A stretch of DNA of 64,000 bases from Lachnoclostridium sp. UBA5890 (GTDB lineage Bacteria; Bacillota; Clostridia; Lachnospirales; Lachnospiraceae): the NCBI GenBank assembly GCA_002431395.1, contig DJEU01000018.1:1-64000 (forward strand). Direction: 5' to 3'. This document shows, piece after piece, positions 8,459 to 16,377 of the stretch (position 1 is its first letter; each line of letters starts with the position of its first letter). The notes under the pieces are model-generated. The model did no database searches and had not been told where the DNA came from. It saw nothing but the letters and a program-made list of their open reading frames with translations. Both the position numbers and the translations under genes were made by a program.

Positions 8459-9220
8459 CTAAATCAACTCTTTTACATCCTCATAAATCTCCTGGATCCG
8501 AGCATCGTCAATCTCAGTTCCCAAGAAGATTTCAACAGCATATTTTGCCTGAGCGACAAGCATTTCCAGACCATTGACGCCAATCATGCCAAGTTCCTTT
8601 GCCTGAGCGACAAATTTTGTTGTGAGCGGATTGTAGACAACGTCCAGGACGGCCTCACATTTTGGAAATTTCGTGAGGTCAACCGGGGAAGCATCCACTT
8701 TCGGGAACATGCCGACCGGGCTTGTGTTGATGATAACTTCTGCGTCTGTGTGATGCGCAAAGCATTCATCGTAGGAAATTGCCTCGCCGTCATCGATTAC
8801 GTCTACGACGATCATGCTTTTGGCGTTGTGTTTGCGGACAACGGCTTTGATTGCCTGAGCAGCACCGCCATTTCCAAGGACAATTACTTTTTTATCCGTT
8901 AACGTGATGCCGTGACGGAGTACCATGTACTCAAAACCGGAAAAATCAGTGTTGTAACCGCGGAGTTTTCCGTCGTTGTTTACAATCGTGTTGACAGCAC
9001 CGATTGCTTTGGCATTGTCGTCCATTGAATCTAGATAAGGGATGACATCCTTTTTATAAGGAATTGTGACATTGATCGCGCGGAAAGGCTTTTCTTCCAT
9101 AAATACCTTAAACTCCTCGCGTGTCAAAGGGTGAATATCATAAGTGTAGTCAGCAAGACTTTCGTGAATGGGTTTTGACAAACTGTGTCCAAGTTTTTCT
9201 CCTATTAATCCGTAATCCAT
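8459..9220 (-). CDS. aroE: Shikimate 5-dehydrogenase
   Basis: AroE reduces 3-dehydroshikimate to shikimate with NADPH in the cytoplasm, a step of aromatic amino acid synthesis. The protein has 253 residues, slightly short of the usual 270. Shikimate-binding motif SLSKP is at 13-17. Catalytic Lys is K56 in NVTIPYK, and its partner Asp is D92 in GYNTD. The NADP-binding loop GNGGAA is at 116-121. A late GLEMLVAQAK motif is also conserved. The ribosome binding site on the minus strand is GAGG, about 12 bases before the ATG. It stands alone, divergent from spoIIIAA and convergent with the toxin operon. No other aromatic pathway gene is nearby. Confidence 0.95.
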   Translation of the reverse strand: MDYGLIGEKLGHSLSKPIHESLADYTYDIHPLTREEFKVFMEEKPFRAINVTIPYKKDVIPYLDSMDDNAKAIGAVNTIVNNDGKLRGYNTDFSGFEYMVLRHGITLTDKKVIVLGNGGAAQAIKAVVRKHNAKSMIVVDVIDDGEAISYDECFAHHTDAEVIINTSPVGMFPKVDASPVDLTKFPKCEAVLDVVYNPLTTKFVAQAKELGMIGVNGLEMLVAQAKYAVEIFLGTEIDDARIQEIYEDVKELI

Positions 9221-9308
9221 AATTATATCTTATCCTCGTCTTTCTATAGTATTGAATAGTTACCATTTCTCTCTATAAAACAGTACCATATTTTTTTTAT
9301 TCTTTCAA

Positions 9309-9336
9309 GCATAATCCCAAAATAATCGCATATATT
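9309..9336 (+). promoter_or_regulatory. Sigma-E-type promoter of the spoIIIA operon
   Basis: GCATAAT (9309-9315) and CATATATT (9329-9336) are separated by 13 bases. This fits the mother-cell sigma-E pattern (GcATAtT, 13-14 bases, CATAcAnT). It lies 30 bases before the spoIIIAA start, which is the expected place, because spoIIIA is a sigma-E operon in Bacillus and clostridia. The match was judged by eye. Confidence 0.65.
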
Positions 9337-9366
9337 CAAGTAAAACATTTCGAAGGAGGAACGATT

Positions 9367-10272
9367 ATGGCAGGACAAGATATCATTGAGGTCATACCGC
9401 GGAAATACCGGCCGCTTTTGGAACAGAGTCTGCGGGGCAGATGGCAGGCGCTGCAGGAAGTGCGGTTTCGCATCGGACAGGCGGTAGAATGGTATGACGG
9501 GAAAAAGAACCGGATCGATGCCACGCGGGTGACGCGCATGGATATGAAAGAAATGATGGACTATATGAGTGGGTATTCCCTGTATGCTTTTGAGGATGAA
9601 ATTGCCAAAGGGTATCTGACGATTCCGGGAGGACACCGCGTAGGGGTAGCCGGACAAGTTGTCGTTGAAGAAGGAAAAGTAAAATACATACAAAATATAT
9701 CCTTTGCCAATATCCGTATTTCGCATGAAAAGATTGGGTGCGCTGACAAAATACTACCGTATTTGTGGCAGGAAAACAGAATTAAAAATACGCTGATAAT
9801 AGCACCGCCAAGGTGTGGGAAAACTACGATACTGCGTGATCTTACGAGAAAAATATCGGGAGAATATGCAAAAAAAAACGTCGTGGTTGTGGATGAAAGG
9901 AGCGAGATCGCCGGATGCTATCGGGGAGAGCCGCAGAAAGATGTGGGACCGCGGACCGATGTACTCGATCGCTGTCCGAAGGCGGTGGGGATGATGATGG
10001 CAGTGCGGAGCTTGTCGCCGGAGGTACTTGTCGTCGACGAAATTGGCGGAAAGCAGGATATATTGGCACTGCAGGAAGTGCTGAAATGCGGGTGCAGTGT
10101 GATCGCGACGGCGCATGGAGAAAAATGGGAAGAATGGAAACGCCGCCCGGACATGCAGGAACTGTTTGAAAAACGGTATTTTGAATGCTACATTTTATTG
10201 CAGCAGGGAGAAACGCCGGGGCAGATTGCCAGCGTGCGGGAAGCAGGGGGAGTGGAATGTTATGATATATAA
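9367..10272 (+). CDS. spoIIIAA: Stage III sporulation protein AA, secretion-type ATPase
   Basis: SpoIIIAA is the ATPase of the SpoIIIA-SpoIIQ channel (feeding tube) that joins mother cell and forespore. It is related to type II/IV secretion ATPases and is needed for forespore gene activity. The protein has 301 residues, the usual length. Walker A APPRCGKTT is at 146-154; the family normally has Gly in the first position and here it is Ala. Walker B VLVVDEIGG lies around 220-228. It starts at an ATG preceded by GAAGGAGG. It is the first gene of a complete eight-gene operon and overlaps spoIIIAB by 11 bases. Confidence 0.96.
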   Translation: MAGQDIIEVIPRKYRPLLEQSLRGRWQALQEVRFRIGQAVEWYDGKKNRIDATRVTRMDMKEMMDYMSGYSLYAFEDEIAKGYLTIPGGHRVGVAGQVVVEEGKVKYIQNISFANIRISHEKIGCADKILPYLWQENRIKNTLIIAPPRCGKTTILRDLTRKISGEYAKKNVVVVDERSEIAGCYRGEPQKDVGPRTDVLDRCPKAVGMMMAVRSLSPEVLVVDEIGGKQDILALQEVLKCGCSVIATAHGEKWEEWKRRPDMQELFEKRYFECYILLQQGETPGQIASVREAGGVECYDI

Positions 10273-10783
10273 GATCGTCGGAAGTTTGATATTGGTTGTG
10301 GGGACGGCAGCGCTGGGGGTGTATTATGCGGGGCAGTATATGGAACGGCTGCGCAATCTCATTGAGCTGAAAAAAGCACTGATGCAGATGCAGGGAGAAC
10401 TTCGGTATCTGCATTCGGCGATGCCGGACTTGCTGGAAACAATTGGGAACAGGACGCGGGGAGTGCTGAGCCACTTTTTTCTTTCGCTGGCAAAGGAAAT
10501 GGAGAAAAAAGAGCAGGGAGATTTTGCAAGTCTCTGGGACAGCCAGATAAAGAAAAAAATTCCGGCGTCGGCACTGGAACCGGAAGCGAGGAGCCTGCTG
10601 TTTGAGACGGGCAGGCAGCTTGCTGACAATGACAGACAGTCAAAAGAAGATGGAATTACGTTTGCGTTAAAACAGCTGGAGGACATGATACAAAAGCGGA
10701 ATAAAGAAAAGCAGAACCGGCTGAAACTTTACTACGTGTGCGGTATTATGGTGGGAGCGATGCTTACAATATTGCTTGTATAA
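10262..10783 (+). CDS. spoIIIAB: Stage III sporulation protein AB
   Basis: This encodes 173 residues from the ATG at 10262, overlapping the spoIIIAA end. The frame stays open upstream, but that part is only the shifted spoIIIAA sequence. There is an N-terminal membrane segment (IYKIVGSLILVVGTAALGVYY) and a second hydrophobic segment at the C-terminus (VCGIMVGAMLTILLV), with a helical domain between them. This is the SpoIIIAB layout, which resembles the type II secretion GspF inner membrane protein. It is thought to work with the SpoIIIAA ATPase at the mother-cell membrane. The charged, helical middle (about 45-145) is typical of the family. Confidence 0.93.
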   Translation: MIYKIVGSLILVVGTAALGVYYAGQYMERLRNLIELKKALMQMQGELRYLHSAMPDLLETIGNRTRGVLSHFFLSLAKEMEKKEQGDFASLWDSQIKKKIPASALEPEARSLLFETGRQLADNDRQSKEDGITFALKQLEDMIQKRNKEKQNRLKLYYVCGIMVGAMLTILLV

Positions 10784-10796
10784 GGAAGGTTTTACA

Positions 10797-10991
10797 GTGG
10801 AGATAGGAATTATATTTAAGATCGCGCTTGTGGGAATTCTGGTTACGATATGCAACCAGATCCTAAGACAGTCGGGGAGAGAAGAGCAGGCATTTTTGAC
10901 AAGCCTTGCCGGACTCCTGATCGTACTATACTGGGTGATTCCCTACATTGTCGATCTGTTTGAAACGATAGAGAGGTTGTTTGACTTATGA
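10797..10991 (+). CDS. spoIIIAC: Stage III sporulation protein AC
   Basis: This encodes 64 residues from a GTG at 10797 with GGAAGG at 10784-10789 (7-base gap). The usual SpoIIIAC start EIGIIFKIA follows at once, so this GTG is preferred over an earlier in-frame start at 10776. It has two transmembrane helices (IIFKIALVGILVTICNQIL and FLTSLAGLLIVLYWVIPYIV), as expected for this small integral subunit of the feeding-tube complex. It overlaps spoIIIAD by 4 bases. Confidence 0.93.
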   Translation: MEIGIIFKIALVGILVTICNQILRQSGREEQAFLTSLAGLLIVLYWVIPYIVDLFETIERLFDL

Positions 10992-11368
10992 TTCAGATTG
11001 CTTTGTTTGCCATTGCCGGTATGATGCTGGCGGTCTTTGTGGGAAATATGCGCCGTGAGATCGGCATCTGGATTGCCCTTGTCACAGGTATTATCGTATT
11101 TTTTTATGCAATACGGAAGTTTGAATACATGGTGGACATGTTCCGCACAATGACGGAATATACCGGGATCAAAGAAGAATATATTGCGGTGGTGCTGAAA
11201 ATGATCGGCATCGCGTACATTTCCGAATTTACGGCGACACTCTGCAAGGATGCCGGGCAGCATGCGATTGCCTGCCAGGTTGATTTCTTTGGGAAAATGA
11301 GCATGGTAGTGGTAAGCCTTCCGGTACTTCAGACCCTTTTGGAAACGATAGGAGAGATGATGCCATGA
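10988..11368 (+). CDS. spoIIIAD: Stage III sporulation protein AD
   Basis: This encodes 126 residues and overlaps both neighbours by 4 bases, which implies coupled translation. The protein is an integral membrane subunit with about four hydrophobic helices. The family features are an IQI start, a GIW(I)ALVTGIIVFF helix and the conserved stretch IGIAYISEFTATLCKDAG. It is homologous to SpoIIIAC and is part of the same mother-cell membrane complex. Confidence 0.95.
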   Translation: MIQIALFAIAGMMLAVFVGNMRREIGIWIALVTGIIVFFYAIRKFEYMVDMFRTMTEYTGIKEEYIAVVLKMIGIAYISEFTATLCKDAGQHAIACQVDFFGKMSMVVVSLPVLQTLLETIGEMMP

Positions 11369-12507
11369 GAATAAAGATCGTGTTTTGGATTCTAATTTGT
11401 CTTCTATTAATTGGCAGACAAGTCAGTGTTTATGCGGCGACAGAGGACCGGACAAGTTCTATTTCCGATGAAATTAAAGAGAGTATTTCGCTGGATGAAA
11501 TCGATGACAATTTGAAAAATGAGAGCGAAAATAGAATCCCATTTTCGATTTCTGATTATGTCGAAAGAGTGTGTCAGGGAGACTGTGAATTGTCGATTGA
11601 TACCATTGCAGATTACATAAAAGAAGGGGCTGTCAGTCAATGGGATGCAAATAAAACATTGGTATTCCGGCTGCTGATCTATGCGGTACTGTCGGGTGTG
11701 TTTTTAAACCTGACAGGGAGCATGTATGAAAAGCAATTGGGAGAAAATGGATTTCATATGCTGTATTTTCTCGTTGTGACCATCCTGCTCTCGGCATTTT
11801 ATGCGGTATTTTCTGTGGCAAAAGAAGTACTCTGGCAGGTGCTTTCCTTTATGAAAGCCCTAGTGCCCGCTTTTTCACTTGCATTGACATGGAGCAGCGG
11901 AAGTGCGACCTCCTTTGCCTTTTATCAGGCGACGCTTGCGACAATCGGGGTGGCGGAAACGTTGATGTATTATTTGTTTTTGCCATTCATTCAGATTTAT
12001 TTTCTGCTGCGGGTATTAAATCCACTGTCCGGCGGGAAATTTGATAAGCTGGCGGCGCTGCTGGAAAGTGTTGTCCGCGTGGGGACAAAGATCATATTGG
12101 GGATCATGCTCGGACATCAGGGGATTAAAGGGCTATTGATGCCGGCACTCGATCAGGCCAAGCGGAGTGCGGTTTTTCGGGCGGCAGAGAGCATTCCGGG
12201 AGTGGGAAATGTTTTTGGCGGCATCACCGATACGATCGTGGGAAGCGGCGTCCTTATTAAAAGTGCTATCGGAGTCGGAGGAATCATTGCCATCGCGTTG
12301 ATCTGCCTTCTTCCGCTTTTAAAATTAGGACTGTTTACTTTCTTTTACCGGGTGATCGCAGCATTTTCACAGCCGGTGGCAGACCGGCGGATGGTGGCGG
12401 TATTTCAGGGGAGCGCAGACAGCGGAAAATTATTGTTTCAATTGGTATTTATGACAGCGGTGCTCTTTTTGCTGACCCTTACGATCATCATTGCGGCGAC
12501 AAATTAA
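11365..12507 (+). CDS. spoIIIAE: Stage III sporulation protein AE
   Basis: This encodes 380 residues. It has an N-terminal signal or anchor segment (IVFWILICLLLIGRQVSVYA), an extracytoplasmic acidic region (about 25-85), then six to eight membrane helices. SpoIIIAE is the large polytopic subunit of the SpoIIIA channel, and the loop QGIKGLLMPALDQAKRSA is characteristic. It begins 4 bases inside the end of spoIIIAD and is followed 11 bases later by spoIIIAF. Confidence 0.95.
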   Translation: MRIKIVFWILICLLLIGRQVSVYAATEDRTSSISDEIKESISLDEIDDNLKNESENRIPFSISDYVERVCQGDCELSIDTIADYIKEGAVSQWDANKTLVFRLLIYAVLSGVFLNLTGSMYEKQLGENGFHMLYFLVVTILLSAFYAVFSVAKEVLWQVLSFMKALVPAFSLALTWSSGSATSFAFYQATLATIGVAETLMYYLFLPFIQIYFLLRVLNPLSGGKFDKLAALLESVVRVGTKIILGIMLGHQGIKGLLMPALDQAKRSAVFRAAESIPGVGNVFGGITDTIVGSGVLIKSAIGVGGIIAIALICLLPLLKLGLFTFFYRVIAAFSQPVADRRMVAVFQGSADSGKLLFQLVFMTAVLFLLTLTIIIAATN

Positions 12508-12518
12508 AGGAGGCAGAA

Positions 12519-12836
12519 ATGGAACAGATATTTGACATTGTAAAACAAATTACGGGAGTTATGATTGTTTTTTCCGTACTTTTACATATTTTTTCCGGTT
12601 CCCCGTACCGGAGGTATTTCCAGTTTATGGAAGGACTTCTTATTTTGCTATTGGTCACGGCACCATTATTTCGACAATGGAAACAAGAAGATATCGTGGA
12701 GGACTGTTTCCAAAAATATCAGAAGCAGTGGGAAACGAGAGAAGTCGAAGAGGAGATGGAGCGTATCGGTGAGCGGCGGGAAAACCTCATAACTCAGGAA
12801 GGGCAGGCGGTGCAAAATGAAGGAAACGTGGAGTGA
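12519..12836 (+). CDS. spoIIIAF: Stage III sporulation protein AF, short form
   Basis: This encodes 105 residues with AAAGGAGG just before the ATG. Two membrane helices occupy 8-58 (ITGVMIVFSVLLHIFSG and MEGLLILLLVTAPLF), followed by a charged helix. Bacillus subtilis SpoIIIAF is about 200 residues, with a globular ring-forming domain after the helices. Most of that domain is missing here, and spoIIIAG starts inside the 3' end of this gene. Short SpoIIIAF proteins seem normal in this group, so I read this as a lineage trait rather than a broken gene. Confidence 0.85.
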   Translation: MEQIFDIVKQITGVMIVFSVLLHIFSGSPYRRYFQFMEGLLILLLVTAPLFRQWKQEDIVEDCFQKYQKQWETREVEEEMERIGERRENLITQEGQAVQNEGNVE

Positions 12837-13356
12837 TACGATCAAACAGATGGTAAAAAAGGCAGGAAAAGGGAAAATTTTACTGTTAATCGCAGTCGGA
12901 GTGCTGCTTTTGCTGGTGTCGATAAAGGACAGCGGCAGACAGGCGACCACAGAGAAATCGCAGAATACAGTGACGGAGCAAAGCACTTCGGACGATATGC
13001 AGAGATACCGGGAAAAGATGGAAAAGCAGGTGAAAGAAATTCTGGAACAGGTGGAAGGCGTGGGGAAAGCGGATGTTATGCTGACACTGCAGGCCTCAAA
13101 GGAAAAGGTGACGCTCAAAGACAATAAGCAGGACGACACCAAGACGGAAGAAGAGACGGTTCTCTTGGATGGGGAATCCCGCGAATCTTCGCCGTATGTG
13201 GTGCAGGAGATCGAACCGCAGATCGAAGGAATCGTCGTGGTGTGCAGCGGCGGTGACAGTCCGGCGATGCAGCGTGAAATAATCAGTGCAATTTCGGCAT
13301 TATTTCCGGTGGAAAGTCATAAAATTAAAGTAATGAAAAGTAAGGAGGCAAAATAA
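12817..13356 (+). CDS. spoIIIAG: Stage III sporulation protein AG
   Basis: This encodes 179 residues and overlaps spoIIIAF by 20 bases. A short cytoplasmic start is followed by one membrane helix (GKILLLIAVGVLLLLVSI) and an extracytoplasmic ring domain. The domain contains VKEILEQVEGVGKADVMLTL and ends with EGIVVVCSGGDSPAMQREII. SpoIIIAG forms the large ring of the feeding tube in the space between the two membranes. The insert between the two motifs (about 90-130) is acidic and Lys-rich. Confidence 0.94.
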   Translation: MKETWSDTIKQMVKKAGKGKILLLIAVGVLLLLVSIKDSGRQATTEKSQNTVTEQSTSDDMQRYREKMEKQVKEILEQVEGVGKADVMLTLQASKEKVTLKDNKQDDTKTEEETVLLDGESRESSPYVVQEIEPQIEGIVVVCSGGDSPAMQREIISAISALFPVESHKIKVMKSKEAK

Positions 13357-14031
13357 GTGAAAAAACTTTTGCGAAAAAATCAGATTATTATAACGGCTCT
13401 CGTTGTCATGGTTGCTCTTGCCGGCTATCTGAGCCTTACGGGGGAAGAAGAATTGGCACTGAATCTCACCGGGGACGGGACGACGGCGCAATCCGAGCAG
13501 GAGAGTACGGAAAATACGGAGGAAAATGTCGCAGCGGAAAATGTGGATGACAGCGAGGTGGCAGACATCAGTGACGAGGATACAGCAGGAGAAACGGCAG
13601 AACAAGTAGATTCGGAAAATGTGGCATCCAAAGAAAATGCGGGCGAAGCTGTGCTTGTCAATAATACGGTAAAGGGAGATTATTTTGAATCTGCCAAACT
13701 TTCCAGAGAGCAGACGAGAGCCAAAAACAAAGAAACACTCTTGGAACTCGTAAACAGCAAGACCGCATCCGATGCGCAGAAAGAAAAGGCGATGAATGAA
13801 ATCGTTGCCATGACGGCAGTCAACGAAAAAGAGACAGCGACAGAAAATCTGCTGGCAGCCAAAGGGTTTGATGAGACGGTTGTGACAATTGTCAATGACA
13901 GCGTGGATGTTATCGTCAATGCCGAAGAGCTTACGGAACAGCAGATTGCACAGATCGAAGATGTGGTGAAAAGAAAAGCAGAATGCACTTCTGATAAAAT
14001 TGTTATTTCTCCTGTTGGCAAAAAACAGTAA
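13357..14031 (+). CDS. spoIIIAH: Stage III sporulation protein AH, SpoIIQ partner
   Basis: This encodes 224 residues from a GTG directly after the spoIIIAG stop, with AAGGAGG at 13342-13348 (8-base gap). One N-terminal helix (IIITALVVMVALAGYLSL) is followed by a long acidic linker (about 30-100, rich in Glu, Ala and Asp). A C-terminal YscJ/FliF-like domain begins at GDYFESAKLSREQTRAKNK. SpoIIIAH binds SpoIIQ from the forespore to form the channel core; in clostridia the partner can differ, and no spoIIQ is in this window. The acidic linker is longer than in Bacillus. Confidence 0.94.
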   Translation: MKKLLRKNQIIITALVVMVALAGYLSLTGEEELALNLTGDGTTAQSEQESTENTEENVAAENVDDSEVADISDEDTAGETAEQVDSENVASKENAGEAVLVNNTVKGDYFESAKLSREQTRAKNKETLLELVNSKTASDAQKEKAMNEIVAMTAVNEKETATENLLAAKGFDETVVTIVNDSVDVIVNAEELTEQQIAQIEDVVKRKAECTSDKIVISPVGKKQ

Positions 14032-14050
14032 ATGTGGTAAACTAGTACTA

Positions 14051-14056
14051 TATAAT
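14051..14056 (+). promoter_or_regulatory. Possible -10 box for asp23
   Basis: A perfect TATAAT lies 34 bases before the asp23 start, in the gap after spoIIIAH. No good -35 box was found at the right distance, so this is weak. It would separate asp23 and nusB from the sporulation operon. Confidence 0.3.
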
Positions 14057-14089
14057 GTTTTTTAAGGAAAGATAGATGAGGTGACAGAT

Positions 14090-14458
14090 ATGGCAAAAGA
14101 AGTATTTGGATCAAAAAACAGCATCGGGGAAGTGCAGATCGCAAGTGATGTGGTTTCTGCTATCGCAGGGATTTCCGCAGCAGAGGTAGACGGAGTACAG
14201 TCTATGTCTGGTGGAAGCATCAATGACATTGCCGGAAAACTGGGGATGAAAAACTATTCCAAAGGAGTTCGCGTGACGATTGCCGGCGATAAGGCAGCAG
14301 TTGAAATTTCCGTCACTTTGAAATATGGATACAGCATTCCGGAAGTATCCGCGAAAGTGCAGAAAAAAGTTTCGCAGGCGATTGAAAACATGACCGGACT
14401 GGAAGTTGAGAAAGTCAATGTCCGTATCGCAGGAATTGCAGCGGAAGAACAGGCATAA
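14090..14458 (+). CDS. Asp23/Gls24 family envelope stress protein
   Basis: This encodes 122 residues from the ATG at 14090 with GAGGTG six bases before it. The Asp23 domain spans almost the whole protein: IGEVQIASDVVSAIAGISA, then EVDGVQSMSGG, and the late stretch VSVTLKYGY-like VEISVTLKYGYSIPEV with VRIAGI at the end. The family is membrane-associated or cytosolic and linked to cell-envelope homeostasis. It sits between spoIIIAH and nusB, as in many clostridia, where it is called YqhY in Bacillus. YqhY has been tied to acetyl-CoA carboxylase control, but no acc gene is nearby here. Confidence 0.9.
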   Translation: MAKEVFGSKNSIGEVQIASDVVSAIAGISAAEVDGVQSMSGGSINDIAGKLGMKNYSKGVRVTIAGDKAAVEISVTLKYGYSIPEVSAKVQKKVSQAIENMTGLEVEKVNVRIAGIAAEEQA

Positions 14459-14460
14459 AA

Positions 14461-14541
14461 AGCATAAGACACATTGGGAGCATGCAGCGAAGCGGCTTGA
14501 AAAAAGGCGCTTTGTTGCGCTCTTGTTATGTCATAAAGACA
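14461..14541 (+). repeat. Imperfect inverted repeat between asp23 and nusB
   Basis: The left part (GCATAAGACACATTGGGAGC) and the right part (GCTCTTGTTATGTCATAAAG) are roughly complementary. A second pair closer to the centre is GCGAAGCGGCTT with AAGGCGCTTTGTTGCGC. The centre is AAAA. It could act as an attenuator between the two genes. Pairing is imperfect and was done by eye. Confidence 0.35.
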
Positions 14542-14564
14542 AATAGAAAGAAATGAGGACGCAT

Positions 14565-14963
14565 ATGACTAGAAGAGAAATCAGAGAACAGGTTTTTATC
14601 TTGTTATTCCAAAGAGAATTTTATGGAAGAGAACCGTTTGATGAACAAAAAGAGACCTATATGGAGACCAAAGAATGGAAGGAAAAAGATCAGGCTTATA
14701 TCGAAGAGCATGTGGCAAAGATCATGGACAAGCTGCCGGAGATTGATGAACTGATCTCAGAACATTCCAATGGTTGGAAACTTGATCGAATCGGAAAAGA
14801 AGAACTGGCGATCCTGCGTCTGGCAATTTATGAAGCAAAATTTGATGAGGAGATTCCGGTCGGAGTCGCTGTCAATGAGGCTGTCGAGCTGGCAAAAACG
14901 TACGGCGAAGACGGCGGTGCTGCTTTTGTAAATGGAATCTTGGGGAAAATTGTAAATGAATAG
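14565..14963 (+). CDS. nusB: Transcription antitermination factor NusB
   Basis: NusB with NusE (S10) binds the boxA of rRNA transcripts and prevents early termination. The protein has 132 residues from ATG 14565, where the family start MTRREIREQ begins; an ATG 12 bases earlier lacks family sequence. The helical fold is visible: LFQREFYG near the start, KLDRIGKEELAILRLAIYE around 75-95 and the hallmark VAVNEAVELAKTYG(E)DGGA near the end. It overlaps xseA by 8 bases, so NusB and exonuclease VII are made together. Confidence 0.95.
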   Translation: MTRREIREQVFILLFQREFYGREPFDEQKETYMETKEWKEKDQAYIEEHVAKIMDKLPEIDELISEHSNGWKLDRIGKEELAILRLAIYEAKFDEEIPVGVAVNEAVELAKTYGEDGGAAFVNGILGKIVNE

Positions 14964-16182
14964 AGGACAGGTTTACACCGTATCTGCCGTCAATCAGTAC
15001 ATCAAAATGATGTTTCAGCGAGAGGAGGCACTTGCGGTTGTATTTGTAAAAGGAGAAATATCGAACTGCAAGTATCATAGCAGCGGGCATATTTATTTTA
15101 CCTTGAAAGACGCTTCTTCGGCAATTTCCTGTGTAATGTTTGCCGGTGACCGCAGACGGCTTTCGTTTCGCCTGGAAAATGGACAAGAGGTCTTGATCGG
15201 CGGCACGATCAGCGTGTATGAACGCGATGGCAGATACCAACTGTATGCGAAAACCATTCAGCATGCAGGTGAAGGAATCCTGGCGGAAAAGTACGAGCAG
15301 TTAAAGAAAAAATTGGAACAAAAGGGATATTTTTCCGAAGAACACAAGAAACAAATTCCAAAATATGTAAAACGAGTTGGCGTAGTCACGGCAAAGACCG
15401 GGGCTGCCATTCAAGATATTATCAATATATCGACGCGTCGCAATCCTTATGTGCAATTGATCCTGTACCCGGCGAAGGTGCAGGGAGAGGGTGCGTGTGA
15501 TACGATCGCGGCTGGAATCCGTACTTTGGATGCGATGAATCTGGATGTTATCATTGTTGGACGTGGAGGCGGTTCGATCGAAGATCTGTGGGCGTTCAAC
15601 GAAGAAGTGACGGCAGAGGCCATTTATGAATGTCATACTCCTGTTATATCGGCGGTTGGACATGAGACCGACACGACGATTGCGGATTATGTGGCGGATT
15701 TGCGTGCCCCGACACCGTCTGCGGCGGCAGAACTTGCTGTTTATGACGTAGAACAGCTGTTGGATCAGATTGACGATTACCGCAGTTATCTGATCCGTGG
15801 GATGAGGGACCGCATCGGTATGGCAAGAGACCGCATGAAACTTTTGGAGCGGCAGACAAAGTTGTATCATCCGTCCAATCAGATTGCGCAAAACCGCCAG
15901 TACATCGCCGATCTGAGTGACCGGCTTACGATGCAGATGACCCGGATGCTTCAGCAGAAACGACAGGAACTGCAGATCCTTTCCGGAAGATTAGACGGGC
16001 TGTCGCCATTGAAACGATTGGAAAGCGGATTTGCTTATGTAGAAAAAGAAGATGGTGCGATGCTTGACAGTGTTGACCGAATCGAAATGGACGATGTGAT
16101 CCGTATTTTTGTGGCAGACGGCAGACTGGAAGCCAAAGTGGTCGCAAAAGAGAAAAATCCGGCTTTGAAAGGGGAAGAATAA
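14956..16182 (+). CDS. xseA: Exodeoxyribonuclease VII large subunit
   Basis: XseA is the catalytic subunit of exonuclease VII, which degrades single-stranded DNA from both ends without metal. The protein has 408 residues. An OB-fold opens it (YTVSAVNQYIKMMFQ, GEISNCKYHSSGHIYFTLKD). The catalytic block follows: KTGAAIQDI, VGRGGGSIEDLWAFNEE and SAVGHETDTTIADYVAD. A coiled-coil stalk occupies about 250-350. It is followed with no gap by xseB, its small subunit, as in nearly all Firmicutes. Confidence 0.96.
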   Translation: MNRGQVYTVSAVNQYIKMMFQREEALAVVFVKGEISNCKYHSSGHIYFTLKDASSAISCVMFAGDRRRLSFRLENGQEVLIGGTISVYERDGRYQLYAKTIQHAGEGILAEKYEQLKKKLEQKGYFSEEHKKQIPKYVKRVGVVTAKTGAAIQDIINISTRRNPYVQLILYPAKVQGEGACDTIAAGIRTLDAMNLDVIIVGRGGGSIEDLWAFNEEVTAEAIYECHTPVISAVGHETDTTIADYVADLRAPTPSAAAELAVYDVEQLLDQIDDYRSYLIRGMRDRIGMARDRMKLLERQTKLYHPSNQIAQNRQYIADLSDRLTMQMTRMLQQKRQELQILSGRLDGLSPLKRLESGFAYVEKEDGAMLDSVDRIEMDDVIRIFVADGRLEAKVVAKEKNPALKGEE

Positions 16183-16377
16183 ATGGAATTAGAAGAAATT
16201 ATGGAAAAATTAGAAGAAACCGTGATGACGATGGAGCATGAAAAACTTTCTCTGGAAGAGGCGTATGCGACATTTTCCCGGGGAATGAAGCTTGTTGTGG
16301 AAGGAAACAAAGCCATCGATCAGGTCGAAAAGAAAGTTCAGGTCCTGATGGAGCAGGAAGCGGAGGAAGAAGCATGA
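16183..16377 (+). CDS. xseB: Exodeoxyribonuclease VII small subunit
   Basis: This encodes 64 residues beginning right after the xseA stop and overlapping ispA by 4 bases. It shows the short all-helical pattern of XseB: LEEIMEKLEETV, then EKLSLEEAYATFSRGMKL. Several copies of XseB bind the XseA coiled-coil stalk and are needed for enzyme activity. Confidence 0.94.
   Translation: MELEEIMEKLEETVMTMEHEKLSLEEAYATFSRGMKLVVEGNKAIDQVEKKVQVLMEQEAEEEA

Noticed and set aside
10115..10261. Upstream extension of spoIIIAB
   Set aside because: The extra residues are shifted spoIIIAA sequence; SpoIIIAB starts at the membrane segment encoded from 10262.
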